64,000 bases of DNA from positions 310,001-374,000 of the forward strand of contig NZ_WRPK01000003.1 in NCBI RefSeq assembly GCF_009755815.1, read 5' to 3'. Source of the stretch: Flavisphingomonas formosensis. GTDB taxonomy: Bacteria; Pseudomonadota; Alphaproteobacteria; Sphingomonadales; Sphingomonadaceae. This document shows, one piece after another, positions 8,991 to 16,851 of the stretch (positions within the stretch are counted from its first letter, which is position 1; each line of letters starts with the position of its first letter). The notes below the pieces were generated by a model. It did not search any database. It was not told the origin of the DNA and saw nothing but the letters and a program-made list of their open reading frames with translations. The position numbers and the translations under genes are program-made.

Positions 8991-10739
8991 TCAGGCGAGA
9001 CGCAGGCGGCGCTCCGCAAAGCCATAGAGCGGCTTCCAGAGCAGGCGATTGAACAGGATCACGAACAGCGACATGGTGGCGATGCCCAGCGCGACGCGGG
9101 GATAATCGCCCGCTGCGGTGGCATCGGCGATGAAGGCGCCGAGGCCGGGCGCACGCAGCCGCTCATGGCCCCAGGACACCGCCTCCGCGACGATGCTCGC
9201 ATTCCATGAGCCGCCGGAGGCGGTCAGCGCGCCGGTCACATAATAAGGAAAGACGCCGGGCAGGGCGACGCGGCGCCACCATTGGAAGCCGCGCACTCCG
9301 AACATGCCGGCCGCCTCGCGCAGGTCCGTCGGGATCGCGCTGGCCCCGGCGATCACGTTGAACAGGATATACCATTGAGTGCCGAGGATCATCAAAGGCG
9401 ACAGCCAGATGCCTGGGCTGAGATCCCAATGGACGATCGCCATCACCGCGAAGGGGAACAGCACATTGGCGGGGAAGGCCGCGAGGAATTGCGCCACCGG
9501 CTGGAGCCGCTCGGCCCATTTCGGGCGCAAGCCGATCCACACGCCGATCGGAACCCAGACGAGGCTGGCGAGCGCGATGAGCACCAGCACGCGCACCATG
9601 GTGAGGCAGGCAAGCCCCAGCACGTGGAGCGCGTCGTGCCAGTTCAGCGTGTGCGAGACATAGGTGAGGATCGTCCACACCGCGAACAGCACCGCGGCGC
9701 TGATCAGCCCCGTCCACAGGAGGTCGACGGCGCGGGGACCGAGCAGTGCGCGCCGCGGGGAGGCGCTGCGTGCCCGGGGGCGATCCAGTGCCAGCAACAG
9801 CCGCCCGAGGCCAGTGACGGGCGCGAACAGCAGGGGTAGCAGGCGGGTGCGGCGGAACAGGTCATAGGCCCAGGAACGCGGCCGGTCGTTGCTGGCCGTC
9901 TGCTCGAAGCGGAAGCGGTCCGCCCAGGCGACGACGGGACGGAAGACGAGCTGATCGTAGAGCAGGATCACCACTGCCATCGCCGCGACCGCCCAACCAA
10001 CGGCCGTGAAGTCGCGATGCTCGATCGCGATTGCCAGCCAGGAACCGATGCCGGGCAGGTTCACCGTGGTGTTGCCCACGGTGATCGCCTCCGACGCGAC
10101 CACGAAGAACCAACCGCCGGACATCGACATCATCGCGTTCCAGACCAGCGCAGGCGTTCCAAAGGGCAGGTCGAGCCGCAGGAAGCGGCGTACCGGAGAG
10201 AGGGCGAAGCCGCGCGACACCTCCTCCAGATCCGACGGGACGGAGCGCAGCGACTGATAGAAGCTGAACGCCATGTTCCACGCCTGGCTGGTGAAGATGG
10301 CGAAGATGGCGGCGAGCTCGACGCCGAGCTGCCGCCCCGGGAACAGGCCCATGAAGAAGGTGACGGTGAAGGTGAGGAAACCGAGGATCGGCACGGACTG
10401 GAGAATGTCCAGCGCGGGCACGATGATCTGGCCGGCACGACGGCTGCGTGCCGCGAGCGTCGCCACGACGAGCGTGAAGACGATGCTGGCGCCGAGGGCG
10501 GCGAACATGCGCAGCGTGGTGCGCAGCGCATAGCCGGGCAGATTCCATGGATCGAGCGCGACCGGCTGAATTCTGAGCTGCGAGAGAGGTTGGACGATGC
10601 CCTGTGCGCCCCGGACCAGCAGGACAGCCGCCGCTGCAAGCAGCAGAAAGGCGATCATGTCCGCGCGATTGGGCGGCGCGATACGTAGGAGACGCGAAAA
10701 GGAACGCAGGCCCCGTGCAGCGGGGGGCATTTTGCTCAT
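8991..10739 (-). CDS. ABC transporter permease with two fused BPD domains
   Basis: A 582-residue membrane protein made of two consecutive binding-protein-dependent transport permease domains (about 70-280 and 330-575), each with about six helices. Each domain carries an EAA-like loop for contact with the ATPase ('DLEEVSRGFALSPVRRFLRLDLPFGTPALVW' and 'DLREAAGMFGVRGFQWWRRVALPGVFPYYV', shown as the two loop regions). A single fused chain replaces the usual homodimer. It is the first gene of a two-gene operon with the ATPase. GAGGTGAG precedes the start. A strong hairpin lies just upstream. Transport direction is presumably import; the substrate is unknown. Confidence 0.93.
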   Translation of the reverse strand: MSKMPPAARGLRSFSRLLRIAPPNRADMIAFLLLAAAAVLLVRGAQGIVQPLSQLRIQPVALDPWNLPGYALRTTLRMFAALGASIVFTLVVATLAARSRRAGQIIVPALDILQSVPILGFLTFTVTFFMGLFPGRQLGVELAAIFAIFTSQAWNMAFSFYQSLRSVPSDLEEVSRGFALSPVRRFLRLDLPFGTPALVWNAMMSMSGGWFFVVASEAITVGNTTVNLPGIGSWLAIAIEHRDFTAVGWAVAAMAVVILLYDQLVFRPVVAWADRFRFEQTASNDRPRSWAYDLFRRTRLLPLLFAPVTGLGRLLLALDRPRARSASPRRALLGPRAVDLLWTGLISAAVLFAVWTILTYVSHTLNWHDALHVLGLACLTMVRVLVLIALASLVWVPIGVWIGLRPKWAERLQPVAQFLAAFPANVLFPFAVMAIVHWDLSPGIWLSPLMILGTQWYILFNVIAGASAIPTDLREAAGMFGVRGFQWWRRVALPGVFPYYVTGALTASGGSWNASIVAEAVSWGHERLRAPGLGAFIADATAAGDYPRVALGIATMSLFVILFNRLLWKPLYGFAERRLRLA

Positions 10740-10754
10740 AAGATCTCACCTCGT

Positions 10755-10776
10755 CGGATGCCGCCGCCGGCATCCG
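10755..10776 (-). promoter_or_regulatory. Hairpin directly upstream of the ABC operon ribosome binding site
   Basis: A perfect 8-bp inverted repeat, CGGATGCC/GGCATCCG, with a 6-base loop, ends about 7 bases before the GAGGTGAG of the permease gene. It could influence translation initiation of the transporter. The rest of the 230-base gap shows no riboswitch consensus that I recognise. Confidence 0.4.
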
Positions 10777-10969
10777 TGTGAGACTGAGCAGGATCAGGCT
10801 CGGCCGGTAGCCGCCAGCGGCGAAGACAATCGACTACTGTCGCTTGGCATGGTTGGGATGGCTTTCCTGATCGTCAGCGAGTCGGCTGACGAACCGCGAT
10901 TGCTCCCGCACTGCAGCATTGTCAAGCAGGCGGAAAAGGCGATTGGGAGGCGCCGGAGAAAGGACCCGA

Positions 10970-11650
10970 ATGACCATGCGCAAGGCATTGATCACATTGG
11001 TTTCGGCCACAATTTGCCTTATCGCCGGCATCGCGGTTGGGCGCGTCTGGCAGGCACGGCTACGGCCATCGCAAAGCGTAACGCATCGCATCTATTTCGA
11101 CAATCGCGGCTACGCACTGCGCGAGGTGGCGATGAAGGCGCCGCACGGTCAGGTACTGCTGATCGGAGACAGCATCACCGAATTCGCATGGCTGCCGCCG
11201 CTGTGCGGACGCCCGACGTTCAATGGCGGCATCTCGGCGGCGCGCGTGCAGGAGATGATCGGCCCGGCGGTGACGCTGGTGCGGCTCCTGCGGCCCGCGC
11301 ATGTGTTCGTCGCGCTTGGTACCAATGATGCGCGTAACGGCCGCACGACGCCGATCGGCGATTTCGAAGCCGCTTACAAAAAGCTGGTCGACGCGATCGG
11401 CCCGGTGTCGCTGACCTTGGTCGGCGTGATGCCCTTCGATGTCGCCCATGACGGACATGGCGGCAGCCTCGACGCGGCCGCGGTACGGGCTGAGAACCGC
11501 GTGATCCAGGGCATTGCGACGCAGCACGGCGCTCGTTTCGTGCCGCTTGCTGGTGGGGTGGAGACGGAAGATGGCATCCATCCCACGCCGGCCGGATCGA
11601 GGAATTGGCTTGCGGCGCTTTCGCAAGGCGGCTGTCCGCCATCCGCCTGA
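10970..11650 (+). CDS. SGNH/GDSL hydrolase, membrane-anchored or exported
   Basis: A 226-residue protein with an N-terminal hydrophobic helix (residues 5-24), either an uncleaved anchor or a signal. All four SGNH blocks are present: GDSIT (nucleophile Ser68), Gly in 'FNGGIS' (~87), GTND (Asn119) and DGIHPT (Asp201, His204). The family contains esterases, lipases and sugar-ester deacetylases that act outside the cytoplasm. The start at 10970 follows GGAGAAAGGA; longer frames lack this. It converges with the next gene, only 9 bases apart. The substrate is unknown. Confidence 0.88.
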   Translation: MTMRKALITLVSATICLIAGIAVGRVWQARLRPSQSVTHRIYFDNRGYALREVAMKAPHGQVLLIGDSITEFAWLPPLCGRPTFNGGISAARVQEMIGPAVTLVRLLRPAHVFVALGTNDARNGRTTPIGDFEAAYKKLVDAIGPVSLTLVGVMPFDVAHDGHGGSLDAAAVRAENRVIQGIATQHGARFVPLAGGVETEDGIHPTPAGSRNWLAALSQGGCPPSA

Positions 11651-11659
11651 TGGTGACGA

Positions 11660-12409
11660 CTATCGCCGAAGCACGACGAGGAAAGTGCCGAGATCGCTGC
11701 GCTTGTCCTGTCGAGCGAGATCGGTCGACCATAGGCTGGAGACGGTGCCGTAGAGGTAGAGTGCATCGCGACAGCCGAGATGGTCTCGGAAGAAGCGCGC
11801 GAGCCGTCCGAAGGAGACCGGCGTCTCGCTGATCACGAAAAACGCCTTGGTCCCTGCGATGCCGACCGCGTTGCGGATGAGGCGGGAGGGGCCATTGGCG
11901 CTGATCGCCGGATGGAGCGCGCCGTCGGCGAGCAGCAACGGGCCCGATTGGGTTGCCCAGGCCGCGTCCGGCAAGCGGGCAGCATAGGCCTCGGTCTCGT
12001 CGACATGCGGAGTACCCGCGCCATCCGTCCAGAACACGCCGTTCGGACGCATGTAGAAATTGCCGACACCCTCCGCCCGTTCGATCGGATGCTCCTCGCG
12101 CCCTGCGGCGACATAGAGGCCGACGGGACTGTGATCCGGATGATACATGCCTGCGTTCATGGCGAAGCGGACATGGGCAGCCTCTGCGCCTAGCGCTGCT
12201 GCGACCTCGGGCAGGCTGCCGGGTCGCCCGTCGGCACCGCGCCGCATCAGGCGCATTGCATCGGCTTGCGGATCGTAGCGGCAGACGAGGAAGCTGTCCG
12301 CTTCGAAGAAGACGCGCGAACATGCGGGGGTGGGATGATCGGTACGGCTGCTGGCCGCGGCCGACATCGCCCCGATGAGGATGAGTCCGAGGCTCAAGAT
12401 GCGGCGCAT
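11660..12409 (-). CDS. Phosphodiester glycosidase (NAGPA-domain) family exported protein
   Basis: A 249-residue protein with a signal peptide (MRRILSLGLILIGAMSAAAS). The NAGPA-like domain shows 'FAMNAGMYHPDHSPVGLYV', 'NFYMRPNGVFW', 'WATQSGPLLL', 'RNAVGIAG' and 'ALYLYGTVSSLW', all typical of the family named after the uncovering enzyme N-acetylglucosamine-1-phosphodiester glycosidase. It probably acts on exopolysaccharide or glycan phosphodiesters in the periplasm. The start at 12409 is chosen because GGAG precedes it and the signal peptide begins there; the frame runs open to 12601. Confidence 0.87.
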   Translation of the reverse strand: MRRILSLGLILIGAMSAAASSRTDHPTPACSRVFFEADSFLVCRYDPQADAMRLMRRGADGRPGSLPEVAAALGAEAAHVRFAMNAGMYHPDHSPVGLYVAAGREEHPIERAEGVGNFYMRPNGVFWTDGAGTPHVDETEAYAARLPDAAWATQSGPLLLADGALHPAISANGPSRLIRNAVGIAGTKAFFVISETPVSFGRLARFFRDHLGCRDALYLYGTVSSLWSTDLARQDKRSDLGTFLVVLRR

Positions 12410-12479
12410 ATCCGTCTCCGTCGCCGCCATATCGAACTGCGACGCGTGCGGCGCAAGCCTGATGTCGAGGAGCGCTCGT

Positions 12480-12977
12480 TCATCCGCGGATGCGGCGTTC
12501 GAACCCGAAGAGCCAATCCCTCTGCTCGCGCGTGTCCGGGACCTGCACCCCGCGGGCAGTGCCGATGGCGTCGAGCGCCGCCTGCGTCTCGAAGCCCCCA
12601 ATGATCAGCGCGGTCGCGGCAATGACCGAAGATCGGCCGATCCCGGCACGGCAATGGATCGCTATCGCCTCGCCAGCTGCGCAGCCATCCGCAATCCGGG
12701 ATGCGAGCGACCGCACCTCCTCGAAGGAGGGCGGGACATCGGCGTCGGCGATCGGATAAGCGGTGAAGCCGATGCCAAGGCGCCGGCAGGTGTCCGGCTC
12801 GGCATCGAGGTCGAGCAACTCGGCTTCTTCGAACTCGAGCAGGCTCACCACTTGATCGATACCCGCGGATTTCCAGCCCGCGATTTCTTCTGCCAGCCAA
12901 TCCCCACCACGCGGGCGCGCCGCGATCGCGAGACGCCAGGGGGCGGCCGCAGCGATCCAGAAAATACGTGTGAGCAT
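12480..12977 (-). CDS. Dual-specificity/tyrosine protein phosphatase-like protein
   Basis: A 165-residue cytoplasmic protein with the Cys-based phosphatase loop HCRAGIGRSS (Cys109, Arg115) and a likely general acid Asp in 'PIADADVPP' (78 or 80). The size and layout match the compact bacterial DSP/PTP family. It probably dephosphorylates proteins or small phosphoesters. A hairpin at 12986-13003 (CGCCCG/CGGGCG) sits in its leader just before the start. The gene stands alone and no cognate kinase is nearby. Confidence 0.85.
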   Translation of the reverse strand: MLTRIFWIAAAAPWRLAIAARPRGGDWLAEEIAGWKSAGIDQVVSLLEFEEAELLDLDAEPDTCRRLGIGFTAYPIADADVPPSFEEVRSLASRIADGCAAGEAIAIHCRAGIGRSSVIAATALIIGGFETQAALDAIGTARGVQVPDTREQRDWLFGFERRIRG

Positions 12978-13003
12978 GATGCTTACGCCCGTCTATGCGG
13001 GCG

Positions 13004-13090
13004 ATGAACGACGGCTGCAGCGGATTATTGCGCAGCAAAGCACCAGAGACGGGCGTTGCCATCGTGCGCCGGCCCGCTGCAGCCGTTCAT
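13004..13090. repeat. Imperfect inverted repeat, about 17-bp arms
   Basis: ATGAACG-AC-GGCTGCAGCGG (13004-13023) is repeated inverted as CCGCTGCAGCCGTTCAT (13074-13090), with a 2-base insertion in the left arm and a 50-base spacer. It lies between the phosphatase gene and the mini-gene. It may be a transcript-end structure or a relic of a small mobile element. No target duplication was seen. Confidence 0.4.
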
Positions 13091-13132
13091 GAGAAGAGAG
13101 AAGATAAAACGGAGAATAGAAGGGTTTTCCGA

Positions 13133-13294
13133 TCACGGAGGTGGGGGGCTCGCCGCCGGAGCCTTGGTTGCGCTCATCATGCCGAGCAATGCAAGGCCGG
13201 TGACAGCACCAAACTTTCCGAGACTCTTGAGAGATTCGCGACGACGCTCATCAACGTCTGGAACGGTGCTGTCCTGATCGTCCTGTTCTTTCAC
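13133..13294 (-). CDS. 53-residue protein with twin-arginine-like N-terminus
   Basis: A small gene starting with GTG at 13294, with AAGGGG 8 bases upstream, ending at TGA 13133. The protein has an acidic start (KEQDDQDSTVPDVDE), then RRRESLKSLGKF, a hydrophobic stretch AVTGLALLGMM, then SATKAPAASPPPP. This layout (RR, 'LGKF', hydrophobic core, A-x-A) is that of a Tat signal followed by almost no mature protein. I believe similar 50-60-residue proteins with an 'LGKFAAVT' core occur in Sphingomonadales, but I cannot name a function. The clean frame, start signal and motif favour a real gene. Confidence 0.6.
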   Translation of the reverse strand: MKEQDDQDSTVPDVDERRRESLKSLGKFGAVTGLALLGMMSATKAPAASPPPP

Positions 13295-13728
13295 TGCTTT
13301 TCCCCTTGTAATGGGAGATGCATAACATCATGCCCGCATCAGAAAGTCCATACTTTCCGCACGATTGCGTGACGGTGGCAGACATCCTGTAATTTATTTT
13401 AGCTAATTTCCAGTAACATTCGATATTTCCTAAACTTACTGATGTTGTCCGGCGGATGCTCTCTCCCGTTTCCTAGCTTAGGGATCGTGCGCTTCATGAT
13501 CCGCGTTTTATCGAGATGGGAAGCTGACTGCACCGACTGCGATCGGAATGGCTAATAAAGTCTTTTCAAGGAAAGCCAAATATCCATTTTGGAGGGATAA
13601 TGTATTTACTGACACTATCCCTTCAAAGTGGAGCAAAATCATCGGGATAAGGCAGGATCATGCTCAACTCTTGATCGTTTCGCCTTTGAATTGGCTGCAT
13701 AAGGTAGCCCGATTGAAAGGGGAGTTTT
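13295..13728. other. AT-richer intergenic region
   Basis: About 430 bases with visibly lower GC than the surroundings, including AATTTATTTTAGCTAATTTC near 13391-13410. It probably holds the promoters of the leftward mini-gene and the rightward winged-helix gene. A plus-strand frame (13548-13880) and a 16-codon ORF at 13601 with GGAGGG upstream exist, but neither shows protein-like features. No repeat or RNA gene was recognised. Confidence 0.5.
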
Positions 13729-14244
13729 ATGGAGGGGGCGCTATCAAATCGTTCAGCGATTGCGTATCGGCGGGCATTGCAGCATCCCGTCTTCATTCAA
13801 ACCGTCGATTTACCCGTTCACGGTCGCTGTCAGGACAATGTGGCGACCGGAGCCAATCAGGAAGGACGCACGTCCGCTGATTTCTGCAATGCGGAGCGGC
13901 GGCTTGCGATGCAGCGAATGTTGCGTTTCCTGGACCTCGCCCAGCAATGGTGGGCGGAACTCGCGCCGACCCATGCGCCGGAACTTGCAATCATGGCGGA
14001 CCTTTACATCAACGAGTATTTGGGACGATCTGTATCCGTGGGCGATGCGTGCATTGCAGCCCGGGTTCCCTTTACGTCGGCACTGCGTTCGATCGATCGG
14101 CTGATCGCGAGCGGCATGCTGGTGCGCTGTGGTGATCCGCGCGATTCCAGGCGCAAGCTGTTGGCACTCACGGGAGGTGCGCGCCCGCTGATGGCGCGGT
14201 TTGCCGACCATTTCCTCCCCGACGTGCAGGCGAATAAGGCCTGA
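13729..14244 (+). CDS. Winged-helix (MarR-like) DNA-binding protein
   Basis: A 171-residue protein. Residues ~60-160 carry a MarR-like winged helix: 'GRSVSVGDACIAARVPFTSALRSIDRLIASGML' is the helix-turn-helix and 'RCGDPRDSRRKLLALT' the wing with the usual D-x-R-x-x-R-K-x-x-x-L-T pattern. The N-terminal 50 residues are less conserved in character. Sphingomonads encode many such orphan winged-helix proteins. AAAGGGGAG precedes the ATG. The target is unknown. The upstream region is AT-rich. Confidence 0.75.
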   Translation: MEGALSNRSAIAYRRALQHPVFIQTVDLPVHGRCQDNVATGANQEGRTSADFCNAERRLAMQRMLRFLDLAQQWWAELAPTHAPELAIMADLYINEYLGRSVSVGDACIAARVPFTSALRSIDRLIASGMLVRCGDPRDSRRKLLALTGGARPLMARFADHFLPDVQANKA

Positions 14245-14321
14245 GCGCGGACGCATGCGAATGCCTGTCGGTCGACGGCAGGAGCCTGGCATCCGCGAGC
14301 CTGGCTCCCGCGAAGCGCCGA

Positions 14322-14498
14322 TCAATCCGTGGCGGCGGGGAAGCGCGTGTTTCGGCTCAGCGCGCGTGCCTTGCATTCATATTCTTCGGCCAGTTCGCGA
14401 TGCACTTTTTGTGAGGCGCGATCCTTCGTCGAACGTTCCCGCTCGCGCTCTTCGCGGGCGCGTCTTTCGTAAAAGGCCAAATCGATCTCGTCGAACAT
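14322..14498 (-). CDS. Small charged helical protein, unknown
   Basis: A 58-residue ORF beginning MFDEIDLAFYERRAREERER, rich in Glu/Arg and predicted fully helical. The pattern 'YxRRAREE...HRELAEEYECKARAL' resembles short proteins common in sphingomonads, where repeated 'hxxLAxxYxxxA' helices occur. The ATG at 14498 has GAGGG upstream. The frame is open further to 14594 without a better start. The function is unknown and coding is moderately likely. Confidence 0.5.
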   Translation of the reverse strand: MFDEIDLAFYERRAREERERERSTKDRASQKVHRELAEEYECKARALSRNTRFPAATD

Positions 14499-15020
14499 CT
14501 CCAACCCTCGTCCTAAGTCCTGCACGGGTGGTTTGCCCCCCTCGTGATCTCGAGCGACGACCTGTTGACGCCCGTCACTACCCCGCGGAAGCAAAGCCCA
14601 CGCGCGTAGAAATGGTCAACACCGATCGCATCGACTGTGGCGACCGTCACATCGGGCTTTAAATTCCGATCGGGTCGCCGGTCGATGCCGACGGATTACG
14701 CTAACGGCCTGCTCTTAAACCCGTTTCGAAACGCGTCAACCGCTCATTGTGCGGACCTCGGATCTTCATGTTGCGCAGCATAAATGGTCTCTGCCACTAT
14801 ATTGCGTGCTCCCGAAACCATTGCGGAGATGCGCCTGTGCGCGCCTTCGACCATGAAGGGTCGGCGGCATCTCTGGCGTTTCCGGCAGCACGCCGCCGTT
14901 GCTGGTCGGCTGGCCTGCCGGGCGCTACAAGGGACGGCGCGAATTGGGTGCGGGAATGCAGCGTGGTGGCGGATTGAGGCTGTGAGATGATCGGGCGGCG
15001 GTGCGGATTTCGAAATACCC
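14499..15020. other. Intergenic region, nothing recognised
   Basis: About 520 bases. Frames on both strands overlap without any signal peptide, motif or ribosome binding site. An AT-richer part near 14655-14740 may hold a promoter for the downstream plus-strand ORF. No RNA gene or repeat was recognised. Confidence 0.5.
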
Positions 15021-15461
15021 GTGCCGCTGGTGCTGGGCCTGCTGGCATTGCCGATCGGCGCATTCGGATCCATGATCGTTCATTATAAGGGCACAGGCCC
15101 GTCAACGTCCGCCGTTGTCGGCTGCTATATCGCGCAAGCCGCGCCTGCGATGGCGCTGGACGGACAGCGTATCCGCTTCGGCCAGGAGAGCCTGGCGCCG
15201 ATCGCTTATGATTTCTCGATGGCGCGGCTCGGCGGTCTTGCAATTGCGCCACGCCGGGCCGTGCGGCTGATGCACGAGCAGGCGGGCTATCGGTTCCGGC
15301 TCGCGTCGTCGAGCCCGCCCGGGCTCTTTCCGCTGCAACGGTACGGCAACGGGCAGTGGCATAGCGTTCGCCAGCCGGCCGAAATGGAGGCGATCGCCGT
15401 TCCGGCAAGCGATGGCCAGATGATCCGGTTCGAACGCGCGCCGCCGCGGGACTGCCCTTGA
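15021..15461 (+). CDS. Hypothetical protein with N-terminal hydrophobic segment
   Basis: A 146-residue ORF starting with GTG. The first ~20 residues (PLVLGLLALPIGAFGSMIV) form a membrane anchor or signal. The rest is mixed alpha/beta without known motifs and has two cysteines. Its stop overlaps the ATG of a following 49-codon ORF (TGATG), which suggests real translation of both. No family was recognised and the start is uncertain, as no strong ribosome binding site precedes the GTG. Confidence 0.5.
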   Translation: MPLVLGLLALPIGAFGSMIVHYKGTGPSTSAVVGCYIAQAAPAMALDGQRIRFGQESLAPIAYDFSMARLGGLAIAPRRAVRLMHEQAGYRFRLASSSPPGLFPLQRYGNGQWHSVRQPAEMEAIAVPASDGQMIRFERAPPRDCP

Positions 15462-15610
15462 TGTGGGATGCGCTGCTCGATCGATATGTGCTGGATATGA
15501 AGGCTCCTATCGCTTCTCGATGCGGCCGGGCGGTTGCGAGCCTGCTCTGGTGGGTGGCCGATCCCAGGCGATCGGTGCGCTTTGCGATGACCGCAGTGAC
15601 CGCTGACTAA
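15461..15610 (+). CDS. Small ORF coupled to the preceding gene (49 residues)
   Basis: Begins at an ATG that shares one base with the stop of the previous ORF and ends at TAA 15610, overlapping the convergent chrA stop. The protein starts MWDALLDRYVLDMKAP and includes 'SLLWWVADPRRSVRF'. It has no recognised family. The only support is the start-stop overlap and the absence of other genes in this stretch. Confidence 0.35.
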   Translation: MWDALLDRYVLDMKAPIASRCGRAVASLLWWVADPRRSVRFAMTAVTAD

Positions 15611-16812
15611 GGGGCCGTGCCGAGCAGGATCGAGCCGACGGCAAGCAGGACGACGATGAGGATGGGTGGCGCGCGCCATCGCAGCAGCAGCGTGAGGCCG
15701 ATTGCTACCAGTGCCACGTCGCCTACCGATGCGATGCCCGTGGTCCAGAGCGGGTCGTACAGCGCCCAGGCGAGAATGCCGACGACGGCGGCATTCACGC
15801 CGGCTACGATGGATCGTGACAGGAGGCTGGTCCGAAGCGTCGCCCAGAACGGCAAGGCGCCCGAAACAAGCAACAGGCCGGGCGCGAAGATACCGAGCAG
15901 AGCCGCGCCGGCAGCGAGCGCCGACCCGCCTGCGACGGCACCGAGATAGGCGGCAAGCGTGAACAGCGGCCCCGGCAGAGCCTGCGCCGCGCCGTAGCCG
16001 GCGAGGAAGTCGCCCTCGCTGACGAGGCCGTTCGGCACCAGCTCGGTGCGAAGCAACGGCAGCACGACGTGGCCACCGCCGAAGACGAGCGCACCGCAGC
16101 GGTAGAAGAGCGCGAACAGGCCGGGAGGGGACCGATCGGCGATCCCGGCGAAGGCGATGGCGCCGATCAGGAGAATGGCGAACAGCGCGAGCAGGACGGT
16201 GCCGGCCTGGCGGTTGAGCGGCGGGGGGAGACTATCGGCCGGCGGGACGGCAGAATTGCGACAAAGCACAGGGCCGAGCACGGCACCGAGTGCGATCGCG
16301 GCAAGCTGGGCGAAGCTGCTGCCCGACAGCGCAACGATCAGCAGCGCGGCAAGGGCGATGGCGCGGCGTCGTGCGTCCGGGGTCAGCGTCCGCGCCATGC
16401 CCCATATGGCGTGGGCGACGACGACGATCGCGACGAGCTTGAGACCGTGGATGGCATGGATCGCGATCGGCCCGTCGAGATGCGTGACGCCGAAGCCGAG
16501 TGCCAGCATGACGAGCGCCGAAGGCAGGGTGAAGCCTGTCCACGCGGCCAGCGCGCCGAATGCGCCGGCCCGCCGCCAACCGAGCAGGAAGCCGGTCTGG
16601 CTGGATGCCGGCCCGGGCAGGAACTGGCAGAGCGCGACCAACTCGGCATAGCCGGCCTCGTCGATCCATTGCCGCCGCAGGACGAACTCGCTGCTGAAAT
16701 AGCCGAGATGGGCTATCGGCCCGCCGAAGCAGGTCAGGCCGAGGCGCAGGAACGCCGTAAATACTTCGCCGGGTGTGCCGCTGCGCCGGTTCGAATCATC
16801 TGCCCCCATCAT
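15607..16812 (-). CDS. chrA: Chromate transporter, long-chain ChrA (CHR) family
   Basis: A 401-residue integral membrane protein with two homologous CHR halves (about 15-190 and 215-400). The diagnostic start 'VFTAFLRLGLTCFGGPIAHLGYF', then 'YAELVALCQFLPGPASSQTGFLLGWRRAG' (as two adjacent motifs) and the second-half 'GALVFGGGHVVLPLL' and 'GYGAAQALPGPLFTLAAYLG' are hallmarks of ChrA. It is expected to export chromate, coupled to ion gradients, across the inner membrane. No chrB regulator is adjacent. Some CHR proteins may have other substrates. Confidence 0.92.
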   Translation of the reverse strand: MMGADDSNRRSGTPGEVFTAFLRLGLTCFGGPIAHLGYFSSEFVLRRQWIDEAGYAELVALCQFLPGPASSQTGFLLGWRRAGAFGALAAWTGFTLPSALVMLALGFGVTHLDGPIAIHAIHGLKLVAIVVVAHAIWGMARTLTPDARRRAIALAALLIVALSGSSFAQLAAIALGAVLGPVLCRNSAVPPADSLPPPLNRQAGTVLLALFAILLIGAIAFAGIADRSPPGLFALFYRCGALVFGGGHVVLPLLRTELVPNGLVSEGDFLAGYGAAQALPGPLFTLAAYLGAVAGGSALAAGAALLGIFAPGLLLVSGALPFWATLRTSLLSRSIVAGVNAAVVGILAWALYDPLWTTGIASVGDVALVAIGLTLLLRWRAPPILIVVLLAVGSILLGTAP

Positions 16813-16851
16813 GCCGACTTAGCGCAGCGGCATGACAGCGGAAGGCACGCC

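Noticed and set aside
10740-10969. Riboswitch (guanidine- or TPP-like) before the ABC operon
   Set aside because: A hairpin is present, but I could not find the conserved cores of any riboswitch class that I know.
13548-13880. 110-codon plus-strand ORF in the AT-rich region
   Set aside because: It overlaps the better-supported winged-helix gene by 150 bases and shows no motif.
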